Positions 38,595 to 50,000 of a DNA stretch of 64,000 nt are shown piece by piece. The notes under the pieces are model-generated. The model worked only from the letters and a program-made list of their open reading frames with translations. It had not been told where the DNA came from and searched no databases. The first letter of the stretch is position 1. Every line of letters starts with the position of its first letter. Source of the DNA: Pseudomonas sp. Ant30-3 (lineage in GTDB: Bacteria; Pseudomonadota; Gammaproteobacteria; Pseudomonadales; Pseudomonadaceae); the NCBI RefSeq assembly GCF_000690905.1, contig NZ_JMCL01000035.1:27308-91307 (forward strand), given 5' to 3'. The position numbers and the translations under genes are program-made.

Positions 38595-39704
38595 ATGACC
38601 CCAACAAACCCCAGGAAAATAGTCGTCGCGCATTCGGTGCGACCGCAGGCGCCTCAGCACGAGGTCGACACCAATCGAGCGCTGGCCCGTTGGCTGGCGC
38701 AGATTCTCGGCCTCAAATACGGCGGGAGTTACGATCCCGAACAGCACAGCGATCGAGAGCTGTATCTGTTGCCAACCCAAACCCTGGTTGGCGCCGCAGC
38801 CGCTCGCGAATTAGGCGTCAACGGCCCCGACGATTTATGGGGTGGCTACGTCGAACACGATTTCATCTGCACCAAGGCCATCAGCCACGGCTTGCTCAAC
38901 AAAAATGCTAAAGCCCCGCAAGGCTGGTCGCCGCTGTTCTCCGAGCGCGTGCGCAGTGTCGTGCTCGACGGCCTCAGTGTTTTCTCTCTCGCTGATGCGC
39001 GCCCAGCAGCGCAGCACTTGCTCCACGCGGGGCCTATCCGTCTCAAACCGGTCCATGCCTGTGCTGGACGCGGTCAGGAAGTGCTGAACAGTCTTGATGA
39101 ATTAGATGCGGTGCTCGCCCGGCCAGACGCTCAAGCGCTGTTCGATGAGGGCGTGGTGATCGAGCAAGACCTGACCGACGTTGTGACGCACAGCGTTGGC
39201 CAGAGCTATATCGGCGACAAAGTGCTGAGTTATTGCGGCGATCAGTACCTGACCGAAGACGCCCATGGCCAGCAGGTTTACGGCGGATCCAACCTGCTCG
39301 CGGTTCAAGGGGATTATGACGATCTGCTCGAACTGGAGCTACCTGACGACGTACGTCTGGCCATTCAGCAAGCGCAAATATTCGACAACGCCGCCGATGA
39401 GGCCTACCCCGGTTTCTATGCGTCACGGCGCAATTACGACATCGCTCAGGGCCGGGACAGCTCGGGTAAATCACGCAGTGGCGTGCTCGAGCAATCCTGG
39501 CGAATGGGCGGCGCCAGCAGCGCCGAAGTCGCGGCGCTGCAGAGCTTCATCAATAACCCTGGGATGCGTGCGATACGCGTGTCTTCGGTGGAAACCTACG
39601 TCGACCAGGCGCTACCGGCGGACGCCATTGAGGTGTATCGCGGGCCCGCAGAAAACAGCGACTTCCTTCTCAAGTACGTGACGGTTCAATCCTATGACGG
39701 CTAG
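38595..39704 (+). CDS. DUF3182 family protein (ATP-grasp-like)
   Basis: A 369-residue protein from ATG 38595, with GGAGGGG upstream. It matches the DUF3182 pattern seen in Pseudomonas and relatives, with a central GPIRLKPVHACAGRGQ segment resembling an ATP-grasp lysine/glycine loop and a downstream GVVIEQDL strand. The reaction is unknown; a ligase-type activity is possible. It overlaps the following hydrolase gene by 11 nt, so the two products likely work together. Confidence 0.75.
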   Translation: MTPTNPRKIVVAHSVRPQAPQHEVDTNRALARWLAQILGLKYGGSYDPEQHSDRELYLLPTQTLVGAAAARELGVNGPDDLWGGYVEHDFICTKAISHGLLNKNAKAPQGWSPLFSERVRSVVLDGLSVFSLADARPAAQHLLHAGPIRLKPVHACAGRGQEVLNSLDELDAVLARPDAQALFDEGVVIEQDLTDVVTHSVGQSYIGDKVLSYCGDQYLTEDAHGQQVYGGSNLLAVQGDYDDLLELELPDDVRLAIQQAQIFDNAADEAYPGFYASRRNYDIAQGRDSSGKSRSGVLEQSWRMGGASSAEVAALQSFINNPGMRAIRVSSVETYVDQALPADAIEVYRGPAENSDFLLKYVTVQSYDG

Positions 39705-40449
39705 AAGCGAAACCATTCAGATCGACATCGACGATGAACAAATGAGCGGGACATTCCTCAGCCCCAAGTCAAAGGTTCCCGGCGTGCTTTTCGTACACGG
39801 CTGGGGCGGCAGCCAGGAACGTGACCTTGAGCGGGCCAAAGGTATCGCGGGTTTGGGTTGCGTGTGTCTGACGTTTGACCTGCGCGGGCACACCGGCTCG
39901 GGCATTCCACTGACGCGAGTGACCCGCGAAGATAATCTGCGCGATTTGCTGGCGGCTTACGATCGCCTGCTCGCGCATCCAGCGCTGGACACGTCTGCCA
40001 TCGCGGTAGTCGGCACCAGTTATGGCGGCTACCTCGCTTCGATCCTGACGTCGCTGCGTCCGGTGCGCTGGCTGGCGCTGCGCGTGCCGGCGCTGTACCG
40101 CGACGAGCAGTGGCACACACCCAAGCGCGATCTGGACAAGCTCGATCTGCGCGATTACCGCAGCACGCTGGTGCGCGCCGACAGCAATCGTGCGTTGCAC
40201 GCCTGCTCGCAATTTACCGGTGATGTATTGCTGGTCGAATCCGAAACCGACGCCTACGTGCCGCACGCCACGATCATGAGTTACCGCGCGGCGTGTCAGC
40301 AGACGCATTCGCTGACGCATCGGATTATCGACGGGGCCGATCATGCGCTGAGTGACCCGGTGGCGCAGCAGGCGTATACATCGATTCTGGTGGACTGGAT
40401 CACTGAGATGGTGGTGGGTGAGCGGTTAAGCGTTATTCAGTCGGGTTGA
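39694..40449 (+). CDS. Alpha/beta hydrolase
   Basis: A 251-residue serine hydrolase of the dienelactone hydrolase/peptidase S9-like type. It shows the oxyanion segment VLFVHGWGGSQ, the nucleophile elbow VVGTSYGGYLAS, an acid in VESETDAYVPH and a late His in DGADHALSD. There is no signal peptide. It overlaps the DUF3182 gene. The substrate is unknown. Confidence 0.85.
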   Translation: MTARSETIQIDIDDEQMSGTFLSPKSKVPGVLFVHGWGGSQERDLERAKGIAGLGCVCLTFDLRGHTGSGIPLTRVTREDNLRDLLAAYDRLLAHPALDTSAIAVVGTSYGGYLASILTSLRPVRWLALRVPALYRDEQWHTPKRDLDKLDLRDYRSTLVRADSNRALHACSQFTGDVLLVESETDAYVPHATIMSYRAACQQTHSLTHRIIDGADHALSDPVAQQAYTSILVDWITEMVVGERLSVIQSG

Positions 40450-40505
40450 GAGTATTGGTGAGTCCATCGCGGGAAGTTCGGGCCGCGAGGGACTCAACAC
40501 AAATC

Positions 40506-41489
40506 TCAAGACGGCTTCTTGGCAATCCGCAGCGACTTCGCCTTGGCCTCTACCGCCAAATACATCACCAGCGTGATCAACAACGGCAACAGGAAATAAA
40601 TCGCCCGATACGCCAGCAACCCGGCCACCAGGCTGCCTCGCGAAGCCTCATGTTGCAGCAGCGCCACGAACACCGCTTCCAGCACGCCCAGACCTGCAGG
40701 AATGTGCGTGATTACCCCGGCAATGGCGCTGATCAACAGCACGCCCAGCACCAGCGGATAATCCAGCTTGCTCGGCAACAGTGTGAAAATAACCGCGGCC
40801 ATCAACGACCAGTTCAGCGCACCCAGCGCCAGTTGCAGCATGGCCATACGCACTGACGGCAGGTTGATTTCCATCCCGCGAATCGTCCACTCCCGGCGCT
40901 TGGAAAACTGGCAAGCCGCCAAGTATCCCGCCACAACTAACAGCAGCAGAACGCCAATGCCTTGCAATGCGAGAGTGCTCACCTTCCAGCCAGGCGGCAT
41001 GCGCACCAGACCACTGCTGAACACGGCCCCGGCGATCAGCATGTAACCAAACCAGTTGGTTGCCAGGCTCAGCCCGAGGATCTTCGCGATGTTGCCCTTG
41101 CTCACGCCCAACCGCGAATACAGGCGATAGCGCATCGCGATGCCGCCGACCCAAGCGCTCAGATTAAGGTTGAAGGCATAGCTGATCACCCCCACCGGCA
41201 GGATCTGTTTCCAGGTCAGATCCTGGCGAATGTAAGTACGGCCGATCAGGTCAAAACTGGCGTACACCAGAAAGCTCAGCAACGTCACGCTGGCGGCGAT
41301 GATCAGCGTGCGCACCTTGAAGTCGGCCAGGGTATCCAGCACCTCGTTCCATTCGATGCGCTGCGCGAACATCGTCAACAGCGCAATCAGGGCCAGGAAA
41401 AACAGCATCGTCAGCGGTTTTTTCCAGCGGCTCCAGCGCGATTTTGGTTGTTCGGCGTGATTTGCCGATTGCGTTTCAGCGTGGCTCAT
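40506..41489 (-). CDS. ybhN: YbhN/LPG-synthase-like membrane protein
   Basis: A 327-residue inner-membrane protein with about eight hydrophobic segments, of the UPF0104/lysylphosphatidylglycerol synthase transmembrane family. Conserved bits include NLNLSAWVGGIAMRYRLYSR and ITHIPAGLGVLEAVFVALL. It is the last gene of the run DUF72-ybhP-clsB-ybhN; its start overlaps the clsB stop. Escherichia coli has ybhP, clsB and ybhN together. A role in moving or handling phospholipid is inferred. Confidence 0.85.
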   Translation of the reverse strand: MSHAETQSANHAEQPKSRWSRWKKPLTMLFFLALIALLTMFAQRIEWNEVLDTLADFKVRTLIIAASVTLLSFLVYASFDLIGRTYIRQDLTWKQILPVGVISYAFNLNLSAWVGGIAMRYRLYSRLGVSKGNIAKILGLSLATNWFGYMLIAGAVFSSGLVRMPPGWKVSTLALQGIGVLLLLVVAGYLAACQFSKRREWTIRGMEINLPSVRMAMLQLALGALNWSLMAAVIFTLLPSKLDYPLVLGVLLISAIAGVITHIPAGLGVLEAVFVALLQHEASRGSLVAGLLAYRAIYFLLPLLITLVMYLAVEAKAKSLRIAKKPS

Positions 41490-42772
41490 CAGGTGTCACT
41501 CCGCGCGGAATGGGAAAAAGGTTTCAGGCGTGGCTTGTGCGCCGGCAGCCAACCGGCCCATGCCGGGAAATGCCGCAGGAAGTGAAACACCAGAAAACCT
41601 ACGGTCATGTGCCAGACGCGTCCACGCGGCGACTTGTCGGCGGACATGGCTTTACAGTGGTTCTGGCTGAGGTCTTCGAGCCGCTCGAACAGTTCACGAT
41701 TGAACGCGCGATCACGAATGAGCACGTTGGCTTCCAGGTTCATCGACAAGCTCAGCGGATCAAGGTTGCTCGAACCGACGGTGCTCCAGTCCTCATCCAC
41801 CAAAGCGACTTTGCCGTGCAGCGGGCGCTCGCAATATTCGTGAATCTGCACGCCGGATTTCAGCAAGTAGTCATAGGTCATGCGCGCAGCGAGCTTCGCC
41901 ACCAGCATGTCGGGCTGACCTTGCAGAATCAGCCTGACCTCGACACCCCGCCGCGCTGCATTGCGGATTTCCCGCAGCAGCCGATAGCCGGGGAAGAAGT
42001 AGGCATTGGCGATCACGACGCGACGTTGGGCGCTGCGCAATACCTGCCGATAAACCTCCTCGATATCGGTGGTGTGTTCACCGTTGTCGCGATAGACCAG
42101 GCGCACCTGACCATCATGATCGGTGAAGGCCATTTCCTGACGGCGCTGCCGGCGCCGTTGCCACCAGTACTTCGCCCGGACCGGACGACCGCTTTGCAGC
42201 AGGGCGAAATGATGAATGTCAGCGACGGCAGGGCCCTGAATTTCCACCGAATAATCCTGCTTCGCCTCAGGGCCGAAATCAGCCAGGTGGTCTGCGGAGA
42301 AATTGATCCCGCCGATGAAGGCGATGGTGCCGTCAACCACCACGATCTTGCGATGCAGGCGGCGGAACCAGTTGGTGCGAAAGCCCAGATGTTTGGGTGC
42401 CGGATCAAACATCTGCACGTGTACGCCGGCCTCGCTCAATGCAGTAAGGTAGGGCGTGGTCAGCTCGCCGCAGCCGAAACCGTCCAGGCTGGCGGTGACG
42501 CGGACGCCGCGCTTGGCAGCGTCGATCAGCACTTCCTGCAACTCATTGCCAACCTTGTCTTCAAAGATGATGAAGGTTTCCAGGAGAATTTCACTCTTGG
42601 CCTGACGCATGGCCTCGAAGACACGCGGGAAATAAGCTTCGCCGTTTTCCAGCAATTCCACGCGATTGTTGCCCTGCCAGCCATATTCGACATCGACCAC
42701 ACCGGGTTCGCGAACCGGAGGCGTGGTTGAAATGTGCTCAACAGTGGCTTTTTCCATCGGTGCGCTGCTCAT
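41489..42772 (-). CDS. clsB: Cardiolipin synthase B (phospholipase D superfamily)
   Basis: A 427-residue enzyme with two HKD motifs: His140 in [10 protein letters not shown] and His319 in [10 protein letters not shown], each followed by the usual G(G/S)xN or GG element. ClsB joins phosphatidyl groups to make cardiolipin, in E. coli from phosphatidylglycerol with phosphatidylethanolamine or other donors. Its start overlaps the ybhP stop by 4 nt and its stop touches ybhN. Confidence 0.92.
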   Translation of the reverse strand: MSSAPMEKATVEHISTTPPVREPGVVDVEYGWQGNNRVELLENGEAYFPRVFEAMRQAKSEILLETFIIFEDKVGNELQEVLIDAAKRGVRVTASLDGFGCGELTTPYLTALSEAGVHVQMFDPAPKHLGFRTNWFRRLHRKIVVVDGTIAFIGGINFSADHLADFGPEAKQDYSVEIQGPAVADIHHFALLQSGRPVRAKYWWQRRRQRRQEMAFTDHDGQVRLVYRDNGEHTTDIEEVYRQVLRSAQRRVVIANAYFFPGYRLLREIRNAARRGVEVRLILQGQPDMLVAKLAARMTYDYLLKSGVQIHEYCERPLHGKVALVDEDWSTVGSSNLDPLSLSMNLEANVLIRDRAFNRELFERLEDLSQNHCKAMSADKSPRGRVWHMTVGFLVFHFLRHFPAWAGWLPAHKPRLKPFSHSARSDT

Positions 42773-43566
42773 AGCTCAATCTCCACCGATAACGGTGCGT
42801 GGTCGGAAAGGTGTGACCAGGGTCGCGCGGCGAGAACTTTCGGGCGACAGGCCTTGAGGTTGCGCACATAGATGCGATCCAGGCGTAACAGCGGCATGCG
42901 TGCCGGGAAGGTGCGTGCCGGTTTGCCATGGTGTTCGGTAAATACTTCGCGCAAACCGCAAGGCTTCAGCAAGGCATCGGTGCGTTGGCGCCAGTCATTG
43001 AAGTCACCGGCGACAATCACCGGCGCATCCTCCGGCAGTTCCGCCAGGCGCTTGCCGAGCAATTTCAGTTGATCATTGCGATGGCTTTCGTGCAGGCCCA
43101 AGTGCACGCAAATGGCGTGGACTTCTCGACCGTCACCGGGCAGACGCAGCACGCAATGCAAGATGCCGCGGTTCTCGTGGCCACTCACCGATACGTCAAG
43201 GTTGTCGTGGCGAATGATCTGGAATTTCGACAGCAGGGCATTGCCGTGATCACCGTCGGGATACACCGCATTGCGCCCGTAAGCGAATTGCGGCCACAGG
43301 GTGTCGGCGAGAAATTCGTACTGCGGCATCGCCGGCCAGTTGCTGTAGCGCTGCGGATGCTGTTCGTGAGTGCCGTGCACTTCCTGCAAGAACACCACGT
43401 CCGCCGACACGCTGCGCACCGCTTCGCGCAATTCCGGAAGGATGAAGCGCCGGTTCAGCGCAGTGAATCCCTTGTGGGTATTGACCGTCAGGATCGTGAA
43501 GCTGCGAATCGAAACCTCGGTTTCCGGCTGATCATCGGTGGGGCTGAACTGCTCGGTAATGCTCAT
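42769..43566 (-). CDS. ybhP: Endonuclease/exonuclease/phosphatase family protein YbhP
   Basis: A 265-residue protein from ATG 43566, which overlaps the DUF72 stop as ATGA. Family motifs run in order: [19 protein letters not shown] with the metal-binding Glu, [18 protein letters not shown] and the terminal [10 protein letters not shown]. It hydrolyses phosphodiester or phosphomonoester bonds, but the true substrate of YbhP is not known. The neighbouring clsB suggests a lipid link. Confidence 0.9.
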   Translation of the reverse strand: MSITEQFSPTDDQPETEVSIRSFTILTVNTHKGFTALNRRFILPELREAVRSVSADVVFLQEVHGTHEQHPQRYSNWPAMPQYEFLADTLWPQFAYGRNAVYPDGDHGNALLSKFQIIRHDNLDVSVSGHENRGILHCVLRLPGDGREVHAICVHLGLHESHRNDQLKLLGKRLAELPEDAPVIVAGDFNDWRQRTDALLKPCGLREVFTEHHGKPARTFPARMPLLRLDRIYVRNLKACRPKVLAARPWSHLSDHAPLSVEIEL

Positions 43567-44489
43567 TGCAGCACTCCTTTGGCAGCAGGTTCGCCCGGTG
43601 CAGTGGCGAGATTTTCGTCGAGATGAAAACGCTGCAGCAAACTGCGGGCGTCGTATGGCGCGCGGACCTTGATGTCGTTGTCGAAATAACAAAACACTTC
43701 GCGGGACTTGCGGGCTTTGGGCTTCAGGCGAGGCGCGATCAATTGCGCGTCAGCCGGTTGCCCACCGTTGGACCAGGCATCGATGCGGTCGCCCCAGCGT
43801 TTCAGCGCTTGGGCGGTGTAACCGCTGGCGTAAAGCTCTTCAGCACCGTGCAAACGCAAGTAGACAAAATCACTGGTGACATCTTCACGGTAGGGCCATT
43901 TACCGGCGGTGTCGGCGATCACCAGCGCGGTGTTATAGCGTTTGAGCAAGCGCACGAATGCCGGATCGATAAAGCTCTCATGACGGATTTCCACGGCGTG
44001 GCGCAGCGGCTTTTTCTTGTAGGCCTTCATGCTGGCGTGACCGTGCAAATGCGAATCGTGCTGGCGGGCGAGGGCGGCGGCCTGTTCGGTGGTGTGCGGC
44101 AGTTGTTTGAGAAAGCTTTCGAACAATTCGGCGTCGAACTTGAAGTTGGGCGGGAACTGCCAAAGGATCGGTCCGAGCTTCTCCTTGAGTTCCAGCACAC
44201 CGGAAGCAAAGAAATTGGCCAGCGGTAGATGCACATCACGCAAACGTTTTACATGGGTGATAAAGCGAGGAGCCTTGACGCTGAACACGAAGTCTTCCGG
44301 TGTTTCCTCGTACCATTGGGCGTAACGTTCAGGCCGTTGCAGGGCGTAAAACGATCCATTGATTTCGATGCTGTTGACGGCCCGCGATGCGAATTGCAAT
44401 TCGCGCTTCTGGGTCAGCCCCTTTGGGTAGAAATCACCCCGCCAGGGTGTGTAGCGCCAGCCTGAAATACCAATGTGAATCGCCGCCAT
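43563..44489 (-). CDS. DUF72 domain protein
   Basis: A 308-residue TIM-barrel-type protein of the DUF72/YecE family. It starts [20 protein letters not shown] and has the conserved [16 protein letters not shown] and [14 protein letters not shown] motifs and YLRLHG near the end. The function is unknown. It heads a four-gene run on the minus strand. Confidence 0.88.
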   Translation of the reverse strand: MAAIHIGISGWRYTPWRGDFYPKGLTQKRELQFASRAVNSIEINGSFYALQRPERYAQWYEETPEDFVFSVKAPRFITHVKRLRDVHLPLANFFASGVLELKEKLGPILWQFPPNFKFDAELFESFLKQLPHTTEQAAALARQHDSHLHGHASMKAYKKKPLRHAVEIRHESFIDPAFVRLLKRYNTALVIADTAGKWPYREDVTSDFVYLRLHGAEELYASGYTAQALKRWGDRIDAWSNGGQPADAQLIAPRLKPKARKSREVFCYFDNDIKVRAPYDARSLLQRFHLDENLATAPGEPAAKGVLQ

Positions 44490-44633
44490 GTCGCCTCCCG
44501 TCTAATGGTCCTCGGTTGCCTCTGTCTTTTGCTGACTGCGCGCAAGGGGTGAAAGTTTCGGTGGCGCTACGGATGGTAATGCTGGTTTGAGAAGGTGGTA
44601 TGCCTGATAAAGAGTCGCTGAATGTGCCACCGT

Positions 44634-44707
44634 CTTCGCGAGCAAGCTCTCCTCCCACAGGGATTTGCTACCGCAGGGATATTCGCGAACATTCTTGCTC
44701 CCACAAG
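44634..44707. repeat. Degenerate REP pair
   Basis: TTCGCGAGCAAGCTC (44635-44649) and CTCCCACAG are followed by TTCGCGAACATTCTTGCTCC (44682-44701). These are two REP-like units in the same orientation, partly decayed. They fill much of the 309-nt gap between the DUF72 gene and the channel gene. Confidence 0.65.
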
Positions 44708-44798
44708 GTCCGCCGCCGGTCGATTGCCGGGACATCGCCGAACTTGCCGGGCATTTTTTGATCAGTTCCTTACACCTTTTGCGCAGGAGCTCCGCGTT

Positions 44799-46910
44799 TT
44801 GCTCAAATTCAATACCGCTATATTGCTGGGAGCGTTGCTGCTGTTCGGCAGCAATTCATCGTGGGCTGTTTCGCTGCCGGGCGTTCCCGCCGCGACCGCG
44901 GAAGCGGAAAAACCCGAGCCACTGGTTCAAGGTGGCCTGCTGGGAGCGATAAGCACCAGCATCGACGATGTTCAGGACAAGCTCGATCTCAATGAAGACC
45001 TGGTCGACGCCTGGCGTTTGCGTGCAGATCGAGCGGCCGATGAAGTCGACAAACTGGTCAACCGCCCCTCATCGCGATCGCCAATGAGTGTCGTCGGCGA
45101 TTTCCTGCTGCTGTCCGGTGTCTGGCTGGGCGCGTTTGCCTTGCTCACCGTGCTCGGCGGCCTTCTGGCCAACCGCCTGAACCAGGGGCGTTGGCTGCGA
45201 ACCCGGCAACGTAGCCAGGATTTGCTGCATTACGTGCTGCCTTACACGTTGCCGGCGTTGATCTGCCTGCCGCTAACGCTTTACGTCAGCCATTTTCTGC
45301 AGGCCTCGGTGGGGCGCGCGCTGGCGCTGTGTTTTGCCTACGCCACCAGCAGCGGCATTTTTTCCACGTCGATGCTGCTCTGCGTGATCGTCATGTTCAA
45401 CACCGGGCATAAACGCCGGGCAGTGCAGATTATTCGGCGTTACTGCCCGCGTCCGTTGTTCCTGATCGGCTTTCTCGCCGCGCTCAGCGATGCGCTGACC
45501 AGCCCGCAGATCGCCCGGCAATTGGGTGGCAACATCACCAGCAGCGTCGCGGTGTTTACCGGGCTGTTCGCTTCAATCATTTTCGGTTTGCTGGTCATTC
45601 GCCTGCGGCGCCCGGTGGCACATCTGATCCGCAACCGGCCGTTGACGACGCGGCTCAAGCATCCTTCGTTACAGGAATCGCTGCGAATCTTCTCCGGGCT
45701 GTGGTACTGGCCGATTCTGCTGATGGTAATGGTCTCGGCGATCAACCTGATCGGCGTCGGTGAAGACAATCAGAAAGCCCTGCGTTGTGCGTTGTTCACC
45801 ACCATTCTGCTGATCGCCACGGTGTTCCTCAGCACGGTTTTCCAGCATCTGTTCAAGACCCGCAAGACCGAGGGCGTTCAACGCAGTAGCGCTTACAAGG
45901 AGCGTTTTCTGAGTTTGTTGCATGCGCTGTTGCGGATCGTCATGGCCGTCGCGTTCATCGAAATTCTCGGGCGGATCTGGGGTGTTTCGCTGTTCGAATT
46001 TGCCGCGCGCAACTCGGTCGGCAGGGCGATCAGTGAATCATTAAGCAGCATTGGCCTGATTTTCCTGGTGACCTGGCTGTTTTGGGTGGTGCTCGATACG
46101 GCTATTCAGGAAGCGCTGAAACCACCGGTCAACAAGCGCTCGACGCAGCCAAGCACGCGCATCAAAACCATCCTGCCGCTGCTGCGCAACGCGATCAAAA
46201 TCATTCTGGTGGTGATCTGCGCGATTACCACCATGGCGAATCTGGGTATCAATGTCGCGCCGTTGCTGGCGGGTGCCGGGGTGGTCGGTCTGGCCATCGG
46301 TTTCGGTTCGCAGCAACTGGTGCAGGATGTGATTACCGGGCTCTTCATCATCATCGAGGACACGTTGTCGGTGGGCGATTGGGTGGTGCTCGATTCCGGC
46401 CACGCCGGCACGGTCGAAGGGCTGACCATTCGCACCTTGCGCCTGCGCGACGGCAAGGGCTTCGTCCACTCGGTGCCGTTCGGGCAGATCAAGGCCGTCA
46501 CGAACCAGTCGCGGCAGTTTGCGTATGCGTTTTTCTCGGTGCAGTTCACCTACGACACCGATGTTGACAAGGCCATCGAGCTGATTCGTGAAGCAGGGGA
46601 TTCGATCCGCGAAGACGCGTTCCTCAAGTACAACCTGCAAGGCCCGCTGGACGTGTTCGGCGTCGACAAGATGGACCTCAACGGCGTGGTGCTGACGGCG
46701 CAGTTCCGCACCGTTTCGGGAGGGCAATATGCGGTGAGCCGGGCGTTCAACCAGCGTTTGAAAAAGCTTGTGGATAACTGCCCAGAGGTGCATTTCGCGC
46801 AGACTTATCCACAGCAGGTTTTGATGCCGAAGCATGCAGTGGCAGATGATCAAGCGCCGGTGGCCGAAAATTCGCCGGTGATGCTACCGGAGCAACCTAA
46901 GGCGCAGTGA
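44799..46910 (+). CDS. MscS-family mechanosensitive channel
   Basis: A 703-residue protein. TTG 44799 is chosen because AGGAG lies 9 nt upstream and a signal peptide follows at once (FNTAILLGALLLFGSNSSWA). Next come a short periplasmic domain, many membrane helices and the MscS core: NLGINVAPLLAGAGVVGLAI pore helix, FGSQQLVQDVITG and GDWVVLDSGHAGTVE. It belongs to the larger YbiO/YnaI-like class and would vent solutes on osmotic downshift. The C-terminus is Pro/Glu-rich. Confidence 0.88.
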   Translation: MLKFNTAILLGALLLFGSNSSWAVSLPGVPAATAEAEKPEPLVQGGLLGAISTSIDDVQDKLDLNEDLVDAWRLRADRAADEVDKLVNRPSSRSPMSVVGDFLLLSGVWLGAFALLTVLGGLLANRLNQGRWLRTRQRSQDLLHYVLPYTLPALICLPLTLYVSHFLQASVGRALALCFAYATSSGIFSTSMLLCVIVMFNTGHKRRAVQIIRRYCPRPLFLIGFLAALSDALTSPQIARQLGGNITSSVAVFTGLFASIIFGLLVIRLRRPVAHLIRNRPLTTRLKHPSLQESLRIFSGLWYWPILLMVMVSAINLIGVGEDNQKALRCALFTTILLIATVFLSTVFQHLFKTRKTEGVQRSSAYKERFLSLLHALLRIVMAVAFIEILGRIWGVSLFEFAARNSVGRAISESLSSIGLIFLVTWLFWVVLDTAIQEALKPPVNKRSTQPSTRIKTILPLLRNAIKIILVVICAITTMANLGINVAPLLAGAGVVGLAIGFGSQQLVQDVITGLFIIIEDTLSVGDWVVLDSGHAGTVEGLTIRTLRLRDGKGFVHSVPFGQIKAVTNQSRQFAYAFFSVQFTYDTDVDKAIELIREAGDSIREDAFLKYNLQGPLDVFGVDKMDLNGVVLTAQFRTVSGGQYAVSRAFNQRLKKLVDNCPEVHFAQTYPQQVLMPKHAVADDQAPVAENSPVMLPEQPKAQ

Positions 46911-46951
46911 TGTGATGAGAATCTGATGGCCCCTTCGTCTGTGCGGGCCTC

Positions 46952-47025
46952 ATCGCGAGCAGGCTCGCTCCCACAAGGATTTGTGTGCACCGCCTATCCC
47001 CTGTGGGAGCGAGCCTGCTCGCGAT
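46952..47025. repeat. REP pair (BIME)
   Basis: Two 24-nt perfect inverted copies (46952-46975 and 47002-47025) with core GCGAGCAGGCTCGCTCCCAC, 26 nt apart. This is the common Pseudomonas REP family. It lies between the convergent channel and lhr genes and may limit read-through. Confidence 0.92.
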
Positions 47026-47044
47026 AGGGCCGGCGCAGGCGCCA

Positions 47045-50000
47045 TCAATACCCGGTCAATTTCCGGTGCAGTTCAGTCGCCAGCGCCTGGTCCGTTTCCA
47101 GCCACACCACCTGCTTGCCGGCAATCACCGCTGCCACCGGCAGACCATCGCGATACACCAGCCGATTGCTCGCCAACGCCGGCACTTTTACGCCGGGCAA
47201 AAGTATGCCGGCAAGGTTCAGCGGATCAACGCCGCACACCGCAATCAAACTACCATCGTGCGCTCGGCGGCGCACTTCGCGCAGCAACGGAATCGCCTCC
47301 GGCAGCGCAAACTGTTCGCCGGCCAGGCCACTGACAAATCGCCCGCCACGAATCTCGCCGCGCGCTTCCAGACGATGAAACGTGCGCAGCAATTCGCGCC
47401 AGCTTGGCAGCCACTCCGCCTCGCGGTCCAGCAAACGCCAGAACACTACGCCGTAGCGCCGAAGCAAGGTCATGGCGATGTGTTCCAGGGTATCGCTGGG
47501 CGTCGGCGCCGGTCGCTTGGTCTCAACAATCGGCGCCGCCGGTCCGCGTCGCAGCAGCGCCCAGCGCCCCGCATCGTCCATGCCGCCGATAAAGGCACCA
47601 CGACCGCGCCGACTGCCGCGCGCCTGACGTTTACTGGCGGGTGTGATCAGTGCGCGAAGCCCGGCGAAGCTGTCAGCGTTCACCAGCCCGGCGCCGACCA
47701 GTTCCTGCAGCGCGATCTCGAGTTCGGCACGCAGCAGGTGCGCTTCATGCACCAGCTCATCGAAAAACAGCGCGCCATGCTGGCTGAGCGCTTCGTATAC
47801 CTTCTGGGTTTTCGCCGACAGTTCGTCGACCGGCGTCTGCTCGGTCAAGCTGCTCCACAACCCGACCTGATTGCGTGGCAACAGTAGAATCGGCGTGCTG
47901 CGCAGCGCCGTGCCGGCACCTTTGTTGCGCGCAGTCAATCGGGTCCAGACCAGTTTGCCGCTGCGGCACAGATCATCCAGCCAGGTCGACGAATAGCCTT
48001 TGATTCGTGCCGGCAGAATGTCGCTGTCCCACGCCGAAGCGGCGGCGGGGAAGCCCTCGAACTGCGCGACAATGGCCGGCAACACCGCGGCGCCCTGGCC
48101 CTGATTCGCCGCCGACAGATGCTGCCAGTCGAACAGAAAACGCATGAAATCCTGCAACGCCACGGGTTCGATTTCCCGCCGCAGACTTTTGACGGTATAT
48201 CGGTGAATCCGCGCGAGCAGATGCCGTTCGCACCATTCTTCTTCGCGGGCATCCGGACTGAATTGGCCGCGCAGCACATACCCTTCGCTTTCGAGGCAGG
48301 CCAGCGCTTGAGTGACCTGAGCAATCGGTAGATCCAACGGCTGCGCGATCGCATTCAGCGGCATCGGACCGAACGCGCTCAGACGCGCGCGAATCACTTC
48401 CAGCACGGCTTCGTCCGGCTCCCAGGCTTCATCGAATCCGGGCAGCGCTTGCAGCGGCGGGAATAAACCGGCCTGTGGATAAATCGCTCGCAGGCACGTC
48501 AGCCGCTCCAGCGCGACCCACAAGGATTGCTCGGCATTGATCTGCAAACGGCAGGCGCGACCGCTGTCCGCCAGCGCCTTCAGCCATTGCGGCCACTCGG
48601 GATTGGCCGAGGCTTCGGCGTCGCTGATGCACGCCAGGCTCATCAGTGCCTCATGCATTTCATCCACGCGGGTCGGCGTCGGCCAGGCTTCTTCGCGCAC
48701 GGCCTGAATCGCCCCGGCATCCAGCGCGCCGAGGTCGTCGGTGGATTGCGGATCGGTCCAGCGCCGGTTGAGCACGGCTTGCGTACGACGCTCTTCCAGT
48801 GGCGCGTCATCGAGAAAGGTGTACGGCCGCGCGCTAAGAATTTCTGCCGCGAGCGGCGAGGGCGCCGGCAGGTCGCGGCTGATCAGGCGAACTTCACCGC
48901 TTTCCATGCGCCGCAACAGCGTCAGCCAGCCTTCGCAGTCCATGGCTTCGTGGAGGCAATCGTCGAGGGTCTGTTCCACCAGCGGGTGCTGCGGAATCTC
49001 GCGTTCGCCAGCGAGGTTTTCCACGCAGGCGATCTGGTCGGGAAACACACTGGCGATCAAGTCTTCGCTTTTCATCCGCTGGATCTGCGGCGCCACTTTG
49101 CGCCCGCCGGTGTAACGCGGCAGCGCCAGCGCCACCCCGGCATTCCAGCGCCAGCGCACACCGAACAGCGGAGCATCGAGCACCGCTTGAATCAGCACAT
49201 GCTCGGCGCTGTTGCTCGGTAAATAACGCCAAACTTCATCGAGATCAAAGCTGTGGCTGGTGGACAGCGACAGGATGATCGCGTCTTCACTGGCCGCGGC
49301 CTGCAACTCGAAATTGAAGGTGCGACAGAAGCGCTTGCGCAGCGCCAAGCCCCAGGCGCGATTGATGCGGCTGCCGAACGGCGTGTGGATGACCAGTTGA
49401 GTGCCGCCGGACTCGTCGAAAAACCGTTCCATCAGCAGCGTGTCCTGCGATGGCAAAGCACCGAGGGTCAGCCGCGCACGAGCGAGGTAATCCACCAGTT
49501 GTTCGGCGCTGGCGAGGTTCAGCCCGAGGGTGTCGGTGAGCCAGTCGAGCGCCGGTTGCAGGTCGCCAGGGGTGGCGCTGAGCAAGTCATCGAGTTGCGC
49601 TTGCAGGCGCGCCACAGCGGATGAAAGTTCGGCACTGCGCCCGGGCGCTTCACCCAGCCAGAACGGAATGGTCGGAGGTTGTCCGTGCGCGTCTTCGACC
49701 CGGACCTTGCCGGATTCCACGCGCAGGATTCGATAGGAGGTATTACCCAGCTGGAAAATATCCCCGGCAATGCTTTCCACCGCAAAGTCTTCGTTGACGC
49801 TGCCGATGCTTAGCCCTTGCGGTTCCAGCAGGACGCTGTAGTCGGCGTTGTCCGGGATGGTGCCGCCGCTGGTCACAGCGGTCAGCTTGCTGCCCCGGCG
49901 ACCGCGCAAGGTGCGGGTGACGGCGTCGCGGTGAAGGAATGCGCTGCGAATGCCCTGACGACCGTTGTAGCCCTCGGCGAGCATGTGCAGCAGTGCCTGA

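Noticed and set aside
41444..42730. 428-residue open frame antisense to clsB
   Set aside because: clsB on the other strand has both HKD motifs and operon context; this frame has none.
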